In this document: in pieces, positions 48,049-57,958 of the stretch
Layout of the letters: the number at the start of each line of letters is the position of its first letter
Position numbering within the stretch: the first letter of the stretch is position 1
DNA from: Sergeia podlipaevii
Taxonomy: Eukaryota > Euglenozoa > Kinetoplastea > Trypanosomatida > Trypanosomatidae
NCBI GenBank assembly: GCA_030849805.1
Contig: JASANZ010002274.1
Span: 124,001 to 188,000, forward strand
Reading direction: 5' to 3'
Length of the DNA stretch: 64,000 nt
Made by a program: the position numbers and the translations under genes
Notes under the pieces: model-generated
The model's database searches: none
The model's input: only the letters and a program-made list of their open reading frames with translations
Told to the model about the DNA's origin: nothing

Positions 48049-49812
48049 ATGTCCCGCAACCCGTATCTTTCGCAGTACTTTGGCTCTCTCGAGTTTGGGC
48101 CACACAAGGGCGTCGTAGCAGTGGAAGAAATCGATGCCTCTATAGGGTTCTCGCGCTTTCCCACCTCGCAGCACATGAAGTCTTCTCTGTTCCAGCCTTC
48201 GAATCGCTCAGCTGCAGCAGTGGCCCCAACAGTCAACAGAACCCCACCTCGGCGCAGCTCACCCGATGCCCTCGCCAAGATGCAGCACCGCAACGGTTTA
48301 GTTATTGACGCTTTCCCCTCGCGTCCTGTGTCTCCCAGATCGGCCACACTGCTGCCACCTTTGGTTCCACAGGATGCAGGCTCCGCGGATAGGACACCAA
48401 TAGCGAAGAGAGAACGTGAGGTTGCTGCTGCTGCTGATGCTCAGCAATCGCGCATTAGTGTGCCGGCTCTCGTAGTAGAAGCCGCCCGTGCTGCCTCCTC
48501 AATGTTTCCTGTCACAGCCGCGTTGTCATCAGTTCTCCTTACCGACACTACTACTGCCATCTGCAAGGGCTCGGACTCTCAGATGATGGCGCGCATTTCA
48601 CCCGTATCTCCAACAGACGCTGGAACAACAATCTTGCCGTCCCCTTCTTCTGCGAGCCCACTCGCTGATGACGCACAGGACAGGCATCATGCCGCCGACG
48701 GTGTTGTCCCTGACAGTGTGCAGAGTGTGCTCAAGCGCTCCTGTGCGGCATTAGAGATGGCAAAGCGCCTGCTGCAAGAGTCACCGCACGCCGAGTCCGC
48801 AACACAGCGACCAGAAATTGAGAGCAACGCCATGGAGGAGAGTGTGCAATGCGAGATTAGTAATGCAATGCAGCTTGACAGCGGTAAGAACGGGAGGCAC
48901 GCTGCTGATAGCTGCAGTCGTGCTGAGCCTGTTAGTAAGGGCAGCTCTACGGATCATCTGGATTCTCTGTCACCCATTACTGGCGGGAGTGACGCAAACT
49001 TCCCGACTCTGTGTGGTGGAGGCGACTGGAGGACACAACCGCATAGCGAGCCGCCAGGCATCAGCAGTAGTGGTGTAGCAGATCGTGTGGAGTATCTCAC
49101 GGTCACTATCACCTCAGACCCTGCATCTCTCGCTGCCCGTCGCGAGTGTAGAAGGCCTCGCACTCTTGTTGCGAGTAGCCCTGCTATCACTGCATGGCAG
49201 ACGCTGGAGGCGGTCGAGGCTACAGCGCAGGAGAAGAAGCGGAGAGGAGCTTCAAAAAGCAAGGAAGGGAGCTCGAAGCGGGGAAAGGAGAGCAAACATT
49301 TGACTGAGGCTGGTGATGTAGTCTCCATGTCCTCTCTCAATACCCTCATAGAAAACCTGAGTCGCTTTCTCTATGCTGGTGGCACGCCTCCAGTGTACGG
49401 CGCTGTAACTACAGCCACGGCACCTGACTCTGCGAGGCATCTACAGGAGTCAGCCAAAGCTGGATCGAGGCGGTCTGTGCCACCTCCGACTGTTGTTATG
49501 GGCCATATGCCGCGCGCATCGCGTCTAAAGGATTCTGGCAGTCACGCAGCTACCACCCCAGTGAGCGTACCATGCACGGTGCCTTCCTCTGAGCTAGCGC
49601 ATGTTCACGTGCGGCCTGACGTGAAAGCTACGGCTACTGAGGCCCCTCCAGGTATTGGCGGCCGAAGGCACAGTGGGCGCCGGGTTCCTAGTTACGCTAT
49701 GCCTACCACTAGTTGGCTAAATAAAGGCGTGGATGATGACGCTGCGGAGAGTGCACCTCCACTTTTTATGGAAACCTCAAACAGCGGTGTGCGTGATGAC
49801 GCCGTTGCATAG
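48049..49812 (+). CDS. Hypothetical protein, 587 aa, mostly disordered
   Basis: Starts at ATG 48049, 12 nt after a good acceptor. The first 50 residues include a more conserved-looking block (MSRNPYLSQYFGSLEFGPHK); the rest is Ser/Ala/Pro/Thr/Val-rich with scattered charged clusters, for example KKRRGASKSKEGSSKRGKES at about residues 395-414, which could act as a nuclear localisation signal. No domain, membrane segment or catalytic motif is recognised. GC content and codon use agree with the neighbours, and the frame is long and uninterrupted, so it is probably a real gene of the disordered type common in this group. Confidence 0.82.
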   Translation: MSRNPYLSQYFGSLEFGPHKGVVAVEEIDASIGFSRFPTSQHMKSSLFQPSNRSAAAVAPTVNRTPPRRSSPDALAKMQHRNGLVIDAFPSRPVSPRSATLLPPLVPQDAGSADRTPIAKREREVAAAADAQQSRISVPALVVEAARAASSMFPVTAALSSVLLTDTTTAICKGSDSQMMARISPVSPTDAGTTILPSPSSASPLADDAQDRHHAADGVVPDSVQSVLKRSCAALEMAKRLLQESPHAESATQRPEIESNAMEESVQCEISNAMQLDSGKNGRHAADSCSRAEPVSKGSSTDHLDSLSPITGGSDANFPTLCGGGDWRTQPHSEPPGISSSGVADRVEYLTVTITSDPASLAARRECRRPRTLVASSPAITAWQTLEAVEATAQEKKRRGASKSKEGSSKRGKESKHLTEAGDVVSMSSLNTLIENLSRFLYAGGTPPVYGAVTTATAPDSARHLQESAKAGSRRSVPPPTVVMGHMPRASRLKDSGSHAATTPVSVPCTVPSSELAHVHVRPDVKATATEAPPGIGGRRHSGRRVPSYAMPTTSWLNKGVDDDAAESAPPLFMETSNSGVRDDAVA

Positions 49813-50829
49813 AAAAAAAGAGAGCGAGCGGTGACAAGGCTCGAAAAATGCAAGATAGAGAATATTGGGGTGGGGGGGGGAGGGACGCAGAGGAGCGGCT
49901 CCTTCAAGTGGATTGCATGCCTTTTTATGATGATGTCACCTCCTCCCTCTCTTTTTGTTTCATTTCGTCTACTTGTCGTTGTTGATTTTGAACGACCTTT
50001 TGAGGAGCCTGTTGTACTATTGTAACTTTATCGTGATAGAAGCGAATATGTGACTCATTATCGTGTACTGGTATACCACTGCCAACAGGCAGGCATTTTC
50101 TCCGTTGTTGTCATGGGACCACTTTTGTTTTACTATCTAGGCGACACATATCATTTCCGTAGTGAGAGTGAGGTATGTGTGTTACGGTGGTCACTGCGGT
50201 CCAAGAGTGAAAGTATTTTGTCATCACTGTGCCTTTGCTTTTTTTTTTTTCGTTTTTGTGTGCTTCCTTCCCACACCTCTTTCCTTCGTGTTCCTCACTA
50301 TGTTGCTTATCTGCGCGCTGTTTTTCATATTTAATCTTGACTTTTACATAGAAACAAACTCATGTGAGGGAGGAGACAGGAGGGGAGAAAGAGGAGTGGG
50401 CAAGGATGTTGCGCAAGCGAATCACTCTTCACACGTATGCTTACTATCTAACAAAAGATGGCAGACAGACAGAAGGAAGGAAAATGACTCGCAATTTTTT
50501 CTGTCTGTGCTATTTTTATTTTTTTTCTATCTATAGACATCGATGAGAGCGAATGAAAAGCAAAATCAACAATAATGCGAAGACGAGGGCAATTTGGGGA
50601 AAATTGTGAAAGCGCTATTCAAGTAGATGACTTTTAAATTAAATACTGCAGCTTCCGCTCATTGATTTCAATCGCCTTGATTTTTTTTTTTTTTTTTTCT
50701 TTACATGCCTTAGTCATCATTTTACTCATTGAAAGCAAATAGCAAGAACCAGGATTCTCTGTAGTTTCTTTTTTGTTCAGTGCTGTTCTGTTTTCTCACA
50801 AGCGCGACAAAGTCACCATACGTAGCAAT
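49813..50829. other. Intergenic spacer with splice acceptor of the VLRF1 gene
   Basis: About 1 kb. It has a G-rich stretch (about 49867-49881), T-runs including a T18 tract at 50681-50698, and a pyrimidine tract ending in AG at 50779-50780, 49 nt before ATG 50830. No gene is seen. Confidence 0.65.
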
Positions 50830-52272
50830 ATGAACCACCTGGAGAAGCTACTGAACGCCATTGAGGTCACATTTAAGTCGCAGCCAAGAAATGAGTATGA
50901 GGCGGAGTCGCTGGCAATGAAGCAGAGGGAGAAGTTGGCTGCGGTCCGTAATTCTCTGGCAGACTTTAGTGGTGAATATGCAGACAAATTGTTGGCACGT
51001 GTTGTGGAGCTGGAGAAGCGTCAGGTACAGGCACCTGGCTGCGCTGTGCCGAGCGCCAACGATGCATTTTCTCTTGATTTCAATGATGACGATGGAGATG
51101 TCGATGGGGAAATAGCCGAAGTGCACGCGCAGATGCAGAAGGAGTCAAGTAAGCGTCTTAAGAAGCCCAAGAAACCCAAGGTGAAGGCTAAGCCCGCGAC
51201 CCCGAAAACAGATGATGAACATGAGACGGGTGCGCTACCACCAAAAGCGGACGATGGTCCTTTGGAGGTCATCGCGCCTTCAGTACAACTGCGTGAGGTA
51301 GCACGCTACGACGGCTGCAGTAGCAATGATATCCCGTGCGAGGTAATTGGTGAGGGTGAGTGCTTCCGCATTCCCAACTCGGCCCGCTCCGCCCTCTTCT
51401 TTGTGCAGGAGGTGGATTTTGATGGCGTGCCGTGCTGTGTGCGTGTAGAGCTGTATCGCTGTGTGCTTGTAGCCCTCGAGGAAGGAAGACCCAGTGGTAT
51501 CTTGCCTGACGTTGCCGCGGCAGGAGCATTTGCATTCGCCATGGCAGAGTCGTTGCCTGCCGCTAGCGCCTTCCAGGATGAGGAAAGCGAGGACTGGGAT
51601 GCTGACGCCGAAGCTGAAGAGGTGCCGGCCGGTGGTGGCGGTGATGATGGTCTGGTCGCCTTGTCGGAGCAGCTAGTTGCCGAGTATGACATCATGCAAG
51701 ATGAGAAGGACTTCAACTACTTGCTGCCGTCCAAGATTTCACCAAGACTGTGCTCTGCTTTGAGGGGGTTTACTACGACGACGTGGGTCATTTTAATGTG
51801 CTATGGCGGCTACTTTGCCGGAGGCGTCTTCACACAGGACCGATGCGTTGTTCATAAAGCCTTTCAGCGCTACGTTGTGCGTAAAAAGCAGGGCGGGAAG
51901 CAGTCGAGCAATTCCAAAGACGTGGGCAGCTACAACAGCGCGGGATCTATGATTCGTGCTGGCCAGGAGTTGAAATGGAAAGTGGACGTGCGTGACATTT
52001 TATTGGCATGGAGGGCGTACATTGATGTGGCCTCTGTGGTTTTGTACGCAGCTCCCGGACCACAGAACAGGAGTATCCTCACGGACTTTGCGGCTCTTCC
52101 GGCGTCGGTGTGGAATGGGTCACGAAGGGAGGTGTCACCTGTGAGCGCGAAAGATCCTCGAGTACACAAGGTGCCACTCACTACTAAGCGTCCGACATTT
52201 GCTGAAGTTGAGCGTATATACAAAGAGGTGTCTCGCTGTTCTGTGTCGTATGTTACAAAGTCTCCACTTTAG
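50830..52272 (+). CDS. VLRF1-domain protein, Vms1/ANKZF1-like peptidyl-tRNA hydrolase
   Basis: Predicted 480 aa from ATG 50830; the upstream frame begins at TTG 50773 and spans the acceptor. Residues 1-65 are helical, about 100-130 are Lys-rich (KRLKKPKKPKVKAKPATP) and about 240-280 are acidic. Residues about 310-425 match the VLRF1 domain: WVILMCYGGYFAGGVF, HKAFQRYVVRKKQGGKQSS, a NSAGS block and VRDILLAWR. Q358, in GGKQS, aligns with the catalytic glutamine of yeast Vms1 (Q295) and human ANKZF1. Downstream, DPRVHKVPLTTKRPTFAEVE matches the segment after VLRF1 in those proteins. Vms1/ANKZF1 release nascent chains from stalled 60S-peptidyl-tRNA complexes in ribosome quality control. The N-terminal C2H2 finger and the C-terminal ankyrin repeats and p97-binding motif of Vms1 are not seen. 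Confidence 0.9.
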   Translation: MNHLEKLLNAIEVTFKSQPRNEYEAESLAMKQREKLAAVRNSLADFSGEYADKLLARVVELEKRQVQAPGCAVPSANDAFSLDFNDDDGDVDGEIAEVHAQMQKESSKRLKKPKKPKVKAKPATPKTDDEHETGALPPKADDGPLEVIAPSVQLREVARYDGCSSNDIPCEVIGEGECFRIPNSARSALFFVQEVDFDGVPCCVRVELYRCVLVALEEGRPSGILPDVAAAGAFAFAMAESLPAASAFQDEESEDWDADAEAEEVPAGGGGDDGLVALSEQLVAEYDIMQDEKDFNYLLPSKISPRLCSALRGFTTTTWVILMCYGGYFAGGVFTQDRCVVHKAFQRYVVRKKQGGKQSSNSKDVGSYNSAGSMIRAGQELKWKVDVRDILLAWRAYIDVASVVLYAAPGPQNRSILTDFAALPASVWNGSRREVSPVSAKDPRVHKVPLTTKRPTFAEVERIYKEVSRCSVSYVTKSPL

Positions 52273-52830
52273 GGCTAGTGTATTGTTATAGTTACGTTGC
52301 ATCTCCTTTCTTTTAATGAACGTGGATGTTTTTTTTTATCTCACCTCTATCAACCCTCTTTTTTTTTTTTTCGTACTTACCACAAACCGTTTATTGCTTA
52401 TTCTTTGTTAATCATCTTTTTATTTATTTTCTCTAAGGTCTTTTGATAGTGATCTTTTTTCCCTCTTTGAACATACAGTTGATATGCTTGTGGCCGTTTC
52501 TATCATCACGCATTTTTACATCTCTACATGTTGTACAGTGATAATCACTTTCTTCAAAGTGCTCTCTTTTATATATTCATTCCGTTTTCTATTTTATTAT
52601 TATTATTATTCATTAGTTGAACAAGTAACCAAATACAATAAAAGTATTGTACCTGGGTAGTTTTCTACACTGCAAAACTGTCTGTATTGACACGAGGCAT
52701 AATATAATATATTTTCTTAACTTTCCTCAAAGAGATCTTTTTATCATTATCTGCCAACTTATACCAGAGACGTAGAGCGTGTGTTCTGACCTAAATTTTA
52801 CTGCATACATAATATATACATTTCAGAGTC
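52273..52830. other. Intergenic spacer, no gene seen
   Basis: AT-rich spacer with T-runs (52329-52338, 52360-52371) and a TTA repeat (52594-52610). A short pyrimidine stretch and AG at about 52825-52826 precede the next ATG. No gene is seen. Confidence 0.6.
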
Positions 52831-53352
52831 ATGTCAAACAATCGAAATCATGTATCTAGTGACGACGATGAGGACATCGTTGTTCTGCAGGTATGCGCGA
52901 ACCTCCATTGTGGGGGAATCGATAATTTAGAGTTTGATGAAGAAACCAACGAGAGTTATTGTGGCCGTTGCCGTGCTCTCTATGCTCGCACAGAAACGGA
53001 GGGTTTCCGTATTCTTCTCGATGAGGATGACATCTCTCTGATTTCGCTCATTTTTAAGCACTTTGACAAAAGCAATAAGGGCGTTTGGGATTACAACGAC
53101 TGGGCCACGTTTCAGTCACACACAGACCACACCTCTCCCGACCCAATTGATTCTAACGAGACTCTGCGTGACTTCTTTCAGGATGAGTACGACATTGCAC
53201 TTAGCACTGAAGGCACTCACGGGTTTGTTGTGCGTCAGTCGGATTTGGAAGACATGTATGGCGGGTACATCTTTAACCACATTGACGCTTTGGTGGAAGA
53301 CAGTGAGGCGCTGGAAGAGGAAGGCATCATCGACACTGGCGTTCTTGAGTAG
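52831..53352 (+). CDS. Acidic protein with zinc-knuckle-like and EF-hand-like motifs, 173 aa
   Basis: Starts at ATG 52831. Residues about 18-50 hold four cysteines arranged C-x4-C ... C-x2-C (CANLHCGG, then YCGRCRALY), a possible zinc-binding ribbon. Residues about 75-95 resemble one EF-hand: HFDKSNKGVWDYNDW has Asp, Ser, Gly, a hydrophobic residue and a final Asp at loop positions, but Lys at position 5 and Asp rather than Glu at 12, so calcium binding is doubtful. The C-terminus is strongly acidic. The family is not recognised; a small adaptor with a zinc ribbon next to a degenerate EF-hand is the most that can be said. Confidence 0.85.
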   Translation: MSNNRNHVSSDDDEDIVVLQVCANLHCGGIDNLEFDEETNESYCGRCRALYARTETEGFRILLDEDDISLISLIFKHFDKSNKGVWDYNDWATFQSHTDHTSPDPIDSNETLRDFFQDEYDIALSTEGTHGFVVRQSDLEDMYGGYIFNHIDALVEDSEALEEEGIIDTGVLE

Positions 53353-54542
53353 ATTTTTTCAGATTTTCACTGCCGTGCTATTGTTTACGTGCCGAAAGTA
53401 CGCGCGACACATGCTTTGCTGCACTGTCCGTTGTCGCTCGCCACCTCTGTCTCCATCTATCCTTTTTTTTACTTCACTTTTACTTTTTGACACTTTTTCC
53501 TCCTGTTCTTCTCCAAGTTGGAAGCGTATGTGAGGAGAGAACGACAAGGAGGGCAATATGCACCTTCGTTTTTGTGATTTTGTTGACACCATCAATGACA
53601 GTAAATTCCGCTTGCAAACCAATACTCTTGCATGTTGGACTTCTACTTTTATGTGTGTGTACGCGTGTTTGTTCCGTAATTATTCGTCTCTCTTTCTTTC
53701 TTTTTTAATTGTTTCCACCTTCAATACAAAATGCGCTTCTTGCTGGTCCTCATTGTTTATCTTTTTGCTGCTTTTTCAAGCCTTACTTTTATCATTGGAT
53801 TGCCATCTATTTGATCAGGGAAGGCCATGGAGGAAAACAGCAACATTAAAGGTACATTATATATATAAGTTATATGCAAGGACTTGCTGTAAGGCACTGG
53901 AGGTGAAAGGAAACAAACGTGTGAAGTGTCGCGAAGGGGTGACTTCAAGTAAGAACAGTTGCTACTACTTGATAGCTGTGAAGGGGCACTGTGGATGCAA
54001 TCTGTATAACTGAAAATGACCACTAAGAAAAAAAAAAAAGAGGAATGCGGGGCGCTGCATGAGGTATTTATGTGGTGTGCTTCTCTCTTTCCCGTACTGG
54101 TCATACAGTATGTATGCTTTTTTTTTTTGCTTAACACACTATCTGTTGAAGGCAGCGGAAGAATGCTCGGTGCACGAACCTTCACGTAAACTTTTATTAA
54201 GCCATGAAGAAGGCACTACGATTGTGCGTTGAAAGGGACCGCTGTGTTCACTTTATAAGCCAGACACATCGCGATATTTGTTTTCTTTACTATTTGAAAT
54301 GCGGTTATTTAGCTTTCATTCTTTGTTTTTATTGGATGCATTTTTTTTTCTTTTTTTTTTTTTTTTTTGCAGCTTATTTACATATATATTGCCGCCCTTT
54401 TGCTTATAGTACCGTAGCCGGTAGCACTATCTAAATCTGCAGTCACTTGCTGTTTCTGTGTTCGTCACTTTTTTCTCTCGCTTAAAAGCAACACTTTTCA
54501 ACTATCATCACACAAACGGTGAGGAACCAAAAGTAAAACTAC
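53353..54542. other. Intergenic spacer, no gene seen
   Basis: About 1.2 kb and AT-rich, with T-runs (54118-54128, 54341-54368), an A12 run at 54029-54040 and a TA repeat (53865-53873). Several overlapping short frames exist, none with plausible protein composition. Confidence 0.6.
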
Positions 54543-55043
54543 ATGACCCCTTTTATTCGCCCTCACGTGCGAGCATGCGAGTCGTATGTGGAAATGCTTG
54601 TCAACCTTGATGAGTTTAGGTCTATAGAATCGTACGATGAGTGGCTGGCGCTGCTGAAGAATGAGCTACAAAGTGTTTACGGTGCTGCACCGAACAACGT
54701 CGCCTCTGTAACGTATAGCACCAAGCAAGCTCCAACGACCTTTGCGTCAGAGTTGAATGAGAAGACATACAATATGGTTAGAGCGTTTGACGACGCTGTC
54801 AAGCAGAGTGCTATCATTGGCAAGGAATACGAAGATGCTGACGCACAACAGAAGGCTCTTGCTGAAGAGCGCGATCCTGAGCGAAAAGTGACGCGTAAGG
54901 AACGCAAGCAGGAAGCGGAAGAGCGGGCCGCTGTGGTTCTACTCAAAAAGCAGCTTGCCCAAAAGCAGTATAATATTGAATGTCTCACTATCAAGCTAGC
55001 GAACGTGTTCAACATGTATGCTATTTGCGTCAGTCTCATGTAA
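54543..55043 (+). CDS. Hypothetical protein, 166 aa, basic helix in C-terminal half
   Basis: Starts at ATG 54543. The first 60 residues look globular (YVEMLVNLDEFRSIESYDEW), the middle is polar, and residues about 105-145 form a charged helix (DPERKVTRKERKQEAEERAA) that may be a short coiled coil. The C-terminus (NVFNMYAICVSLM) is moderately hydrophobic but too short for a clear membrane anchor. No signal peptide or known domain is seen. Composition and codon use are those of real genes here. No function can be assigned. Confidence 0.78.
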   Translation: MTPFIRPHVRACESYVEMLVNLDEFRSIESYDEWLALLKNELQSVYGAAPNNVASVTYSTKQAPTTFASELNEKTYNMVRAFDDAVKQSAIIGKEYEDADAQQKALAEERDPERKVTRKERKQEAEERAAVVLLKKQLAQKQYNIECLTIKLANVFNMYAICVSLM

Positions 55044-55489
55044 GTGTATATATTCTGCATTACTGGGTACTTTAAATACCCTTCTTTTTGTGCCTGATAG
55101 TAAGATGAGAAGGGGAAACGGTGAAATGGACTTATGTCATCATCAAAAGACAGATTGTGATGAAGCGCAGGGGCCCTGGCTTTGACGTGTCTTCCTCTTT
55201 TTTTTTTGCTGCACTTTGTATTCTATGTGACTGTGTGTGTCTTCCTATGTAATGTACTTGATATATATATTCAAAAATATTTTTTTTTTCTACATGTGAT
55301 ACGCCTCGATGACCTTACTTAAGACAAGTATTGGAAAGACATCGAGCATTTAATCCAATTCTGTGTTTGTGCTGCACCATTCTTGGTGGCTCTAACTGGG
55401 ACTCATTGCTGGAGTATGTACTGCTCTTTTCGCATAGTTGCCGTTTTTTGTTTCTCTTTTTTTTTCCGAATGTAACCTAGATAGTTGAT
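55044..55489. other. Intergenic spacer, no gene seen
   Basis: AT-rich spacer with a T10 tract (about 55200-55209), a TA repeat (55261-55270) and, at its end, a pyrimidine tract (about 55443-55466) with AG at 55479-55480 as the likely acceptor for the RNase P gene. Confidence 0.6.
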
Positions 55490-57280
55490 ATGTCTGCACC
55501 TGATAATGGACAAGAGGATGTCAGCAACACTAAGGGGCAGCCCCCGCGCTGGAAGTTGCGCCAGGAGCCCAATCCGGACGTCTCGTTTTCTATCAGCGCA
55601 GTGCCCTCCGTCGTTGAGCTAGTCAAGGCAAACAATGCAGAAACTAAACCTAGGCGGAGACTGCGGCCGACGGAGTTCCTTAATCACGCGTTCGTGAAGA
55701 TTGGCTGTGCTGCTGCAGCGAGGCGAGATATGGTGCAGGAAGTTATGCAGTTTCTCCATGAGTTTGTGCATGTACACCACACGCTGCCCAAGAACACTAG
55801 TCTCTCGCGTGTCCTCTACGCATGGTGTGAGGGGGGACTGGTGGATGAGGGTGTCTCGCTGATACGCTACGTTGTAGACTGCAAGAACAAAGTTCCAGCG
55901 GCGTTTGCGGCTTCCTTCGAGGAACGTGTTGTCGCCGTTTCTATGCGCTTGCTCTTGAAGAGTAGCAACAGCACCACTTCGGAGGCGATGATAGAGGTAC
56001 TTCGCCTCCTACCACGTGACGCGTGCAAGCGTCGAGTAGTTGCTCCGCTTTTTGAGCGTGCGGCGGAGTTGATGAACAGCCAGTTTGCAATGGAGGTATT
56101 GCGTATGGCACTTGAGCGTGATTTAGAGCTGTGGGACGCCGACTTTCACTACATTCTTCGTACAATGAAGGCGGAGGTCGACGCTAGTGGCAGCGATGCC
56201 AAAATCATGTCGCATGCGAAGTCTTGCGTGGAAGAGGTGCTCGCTGTTATGGAGCAGCAGCATCCTGTCGTTGGCGCTTTGAACGCAGCTCTCGTACGCA
56301 CTTTGCTTAATGGACAGGACAGCGTGGTGGATGCGGAGACGGGTGTGTGCAGCTCATGTGGTGCTTTTCTGCACAGTTTTGATTTTAGCCAGCACGAGCG
56401 CGAGACTCTTTGCAGGGATATTATGGAGAAACTTATTCTTCCACGTGTGGACGTGGAGAGCACCTATGAGCCGAACAAGTTGGTCTCGCCAGAGGTACGT
56501 GCCAGTCGTCTTGTGGAGCTTGAGCAATTCAAGAATGCTGCCGCGGCGATGGAGTTTGACGCCATCTTGGATGGTGCAAACGTTGGTTACTATGGCCTCA
56601 GTAGTTGGTATCAGGAAGCGAAGGAGGCAAAGTTGCGTTCCCACGGCGTGGATGTAGCATCGGTGCCCCTCAGCGTACGCACAAATGTTCCTTTCCCAGT
56701 GGATGTCGCACCCAAGTTTTCTCTTATTGATGATATGCGCAAGGCTGTCGTTCGAGCTGGGAAGCGTCCCATAATCGTGCTTCACCAACGCCACGTGCAG
56801 CACATGAGTAGCGAGAACGAAGAGGTGCTACGTCAATGGATGAAGGACGGCGTACTGCTAGCCAGTCCTACGTTTCTCAATGATGACTACTGCTGGCTTT
56901 ATGCGGCTGTTAGCCGCCCAGAAACTTTTATTGTTTCTAATGATCAGATGCGTGACCATCACTTCTTGATGCTCAGCAAACGCTTTTTCATTCGCTGGCG
57001 CCAGAGGCACCGTATCACCTACAAGGCTTTGTATCACAAGGCGACACGCACAGCTGTGCTTGCTCTTAACATGCCTCGACCTTTCTCAGTTTGGGTGCAG
57101 CGACACCAACCCGAGGCGGGTTCGCCAACGTCGCACCACTGGCACGTTCCTTTTATTGCTACCATTCCGGTTATAGACCAAGCGACAAACCGCGTGACAT
57201 CATCTGAAAACGAAATGGACCTTAGCAAAGACGGGGATGATGAGTGTTCTGGATGGGTGTGTACTTGGAGGTCACAGTGA
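55490..57280 (+). CDS. PRORP: Protein-only RNase P (PRORP)
   Basis: Predicted 596 aa from ATG 55490, 9 nt after the likely acceptor. Residues about 60-260 are helical and fit the PPR domain that reads the tRNA elbow. A central zinc pair C287-x2-C290 (CSSC) precedes the NYN metallonuclease domain, which carries the metal-binding acids: D361 in DGANVGYY, D465-D466 in NDDYCW, and D485 and D489 in SNDQMRDHHF. The terminal HWHVPF and WVC would complete the split zinc site, as in Arabidopsis PRORP1. The enzyme cleaves 5' leaders from pre-tRNAs without an RNA subunit. Trypanosoma brucei has a nuclear and a mitochondrial PRORP; the N-terminus here (MSAPDNGQEDVSN) is acidic and not a presequence, favouring the nuclear form. 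Confidence 0.94.
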   Translation: MSAPDNGQEDVSNTKGQPPRWKLRQEPNPDVSFSISAVPSVVELVKANNAETKPRRRLRPTEFLNHAFVKIGCAAAARRDMVQEVMQFLHEFVHVHHTLPKNTSLSRVLYAWCEGGLVDEGVSLIRYVVDCKNKVPAAFAASFEERVVAVSMRLLLKSSNSTTSEAMIEVLRLLPRDACKRRVVAPLFERAAELMNSQFAMEVLRMALERDLELWDADFHYILRTMKAEVDASGSDAKIMSHAKSCVEEVLAVMEQQHPVVGALNAALVRTLLNGQDSVVDAETGVCSSCGAFLHSFDFSQHERETLCRDIMEKLILPRVDVESTYEPNKLVSPEVRASRLVELEQFKNAAAAMEFDAILDGANVGYYGLSSWYQEAKEAKLRSHGVDVASVPLSVRTNVPFPVDVAPKFSLIDDMRKAVVRAGKRPIIVLHQRHVQHMSSENEEVLRQWMKDGVLLASPTFLNDDYCWLYAAVSRPETFIVSNDQMRDHHFLMLSKRFFIRWRQRHRITYKALYHKATRTAVLALNMPRPFSVWVQRHQPEAGSPTSHHWHVPFIATIPVIDQATNRVTSSENEMDLSKDGDDECSGWVCTWRSQ

Positions 57281-57706
57281 TAGCTGGTGTAGCTGATGTG
57301 GCTCACATGTCTTTTCTCATCTCTTTGTGGATGAAATTTTTTTTCTCGTTTGTCCTATCATTTTTATTTATTTATTTTCTGGGTGTGTGTTTAGTGAGAG
57401 TTCAAACAAAATGGATTGGCATTGACTAAGGAAGATGAAAATAATAATAATACGGTTTGCTTAAAATACAAAACAATCAACAGTAGTATATATATATATA
57501 TATATATATTAGATACACTCAATTTGATAGGGATTGTATTGAGATGGACTTGCCCTTCATTGCGAATAACTGTGTCTTGGTATATATCTTTTTGTTTTTC
57601 TACGATGTTGTGCGCTTATTATATTCCACTATACGCCTCTCTACTTTCTTCTTTTTCTTTGCGTTTATTTTTTTGTAGGCCTTTTCCCCTTTCAAGCAAT
57701 CGAGCA
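57281..57706. other. Intergenic spacer with TA repeat and splice acceptor of eL37
   Basis: A TA repeat lies at 57486-57509 and a T-rich pyrimidine tract at about 57640-57676 is followed by AG at 57677-57678, 28 nt before the eL37 ATG. A frame open from 57416 joins eL37 but spans the TA repeat and acceptor, so it is not coding. Confidence 0.7.
57486..57509. repeat. (TA)n microsatellite
   Basis: Twelve TA dinucleotides in the spacer before the eL37 gene. Confidence 0.9.
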
Positions 57707-57958
57707 ATGACTAAGGGTACCACCTCCATGGGCCAGCGCCACGGGCGCACCCACATCCTGTGCCGCCGCTGCGGTCGCAACTCCTACCACGTTCAGTGGG
57801 AGCGCTGCGCCGCCTGTGCATTCCCCCGCCCCAGCCGCCGTCGTTTCAACTGGTCCGTCAAGGCTGTGAAGCGCCGCACCACTGGTACTGGCCGCTGCCG
57901 CTACCTCAAGGTCGTCAACCGCCGTATCGCCAACCACTTCAAGACCCCCAAGGCGTAA
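57707..57958 (+). CDS. RPL37: 60S ribosomal protein eL37
   Basis: Predicted 83 aa from ATG 57707, slightly shorter than the usual 90 or so. The N-terminal MTKGTTSMGQRHGRTHILCR is diagnostic of eL37, and the zinc ribbon is intact: C19-x2-C22 and C34-x2-C37. The rest is very basic (RRRFNWSVKAVKRR). It is a structural component of the large ribosomal subunit. Codon use is extremely biased toward C/G endings, as expected of a ribosomal protein, and contrasts with the AT-rich flanks. The splice acceptor lies 28 nt upstream, and the upstream in-frame extension is non-coding in composition. Confidence 0.98.
   Translation: MTKGTTSMGQRHGRTHILCRRCGRNSYHVQWERCAACAFPRPSRRRFNWSVKAVKRRTTGTGRCRYLKVVNRRIANHFKTPKA

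Noticed and set aside
57416..57706. 97-residue N-terminal extension of eL37
   Set aside because: It spans a TA microsatellite and the splice acceptor; eL37 always starts near the MTKGT-type sequence.
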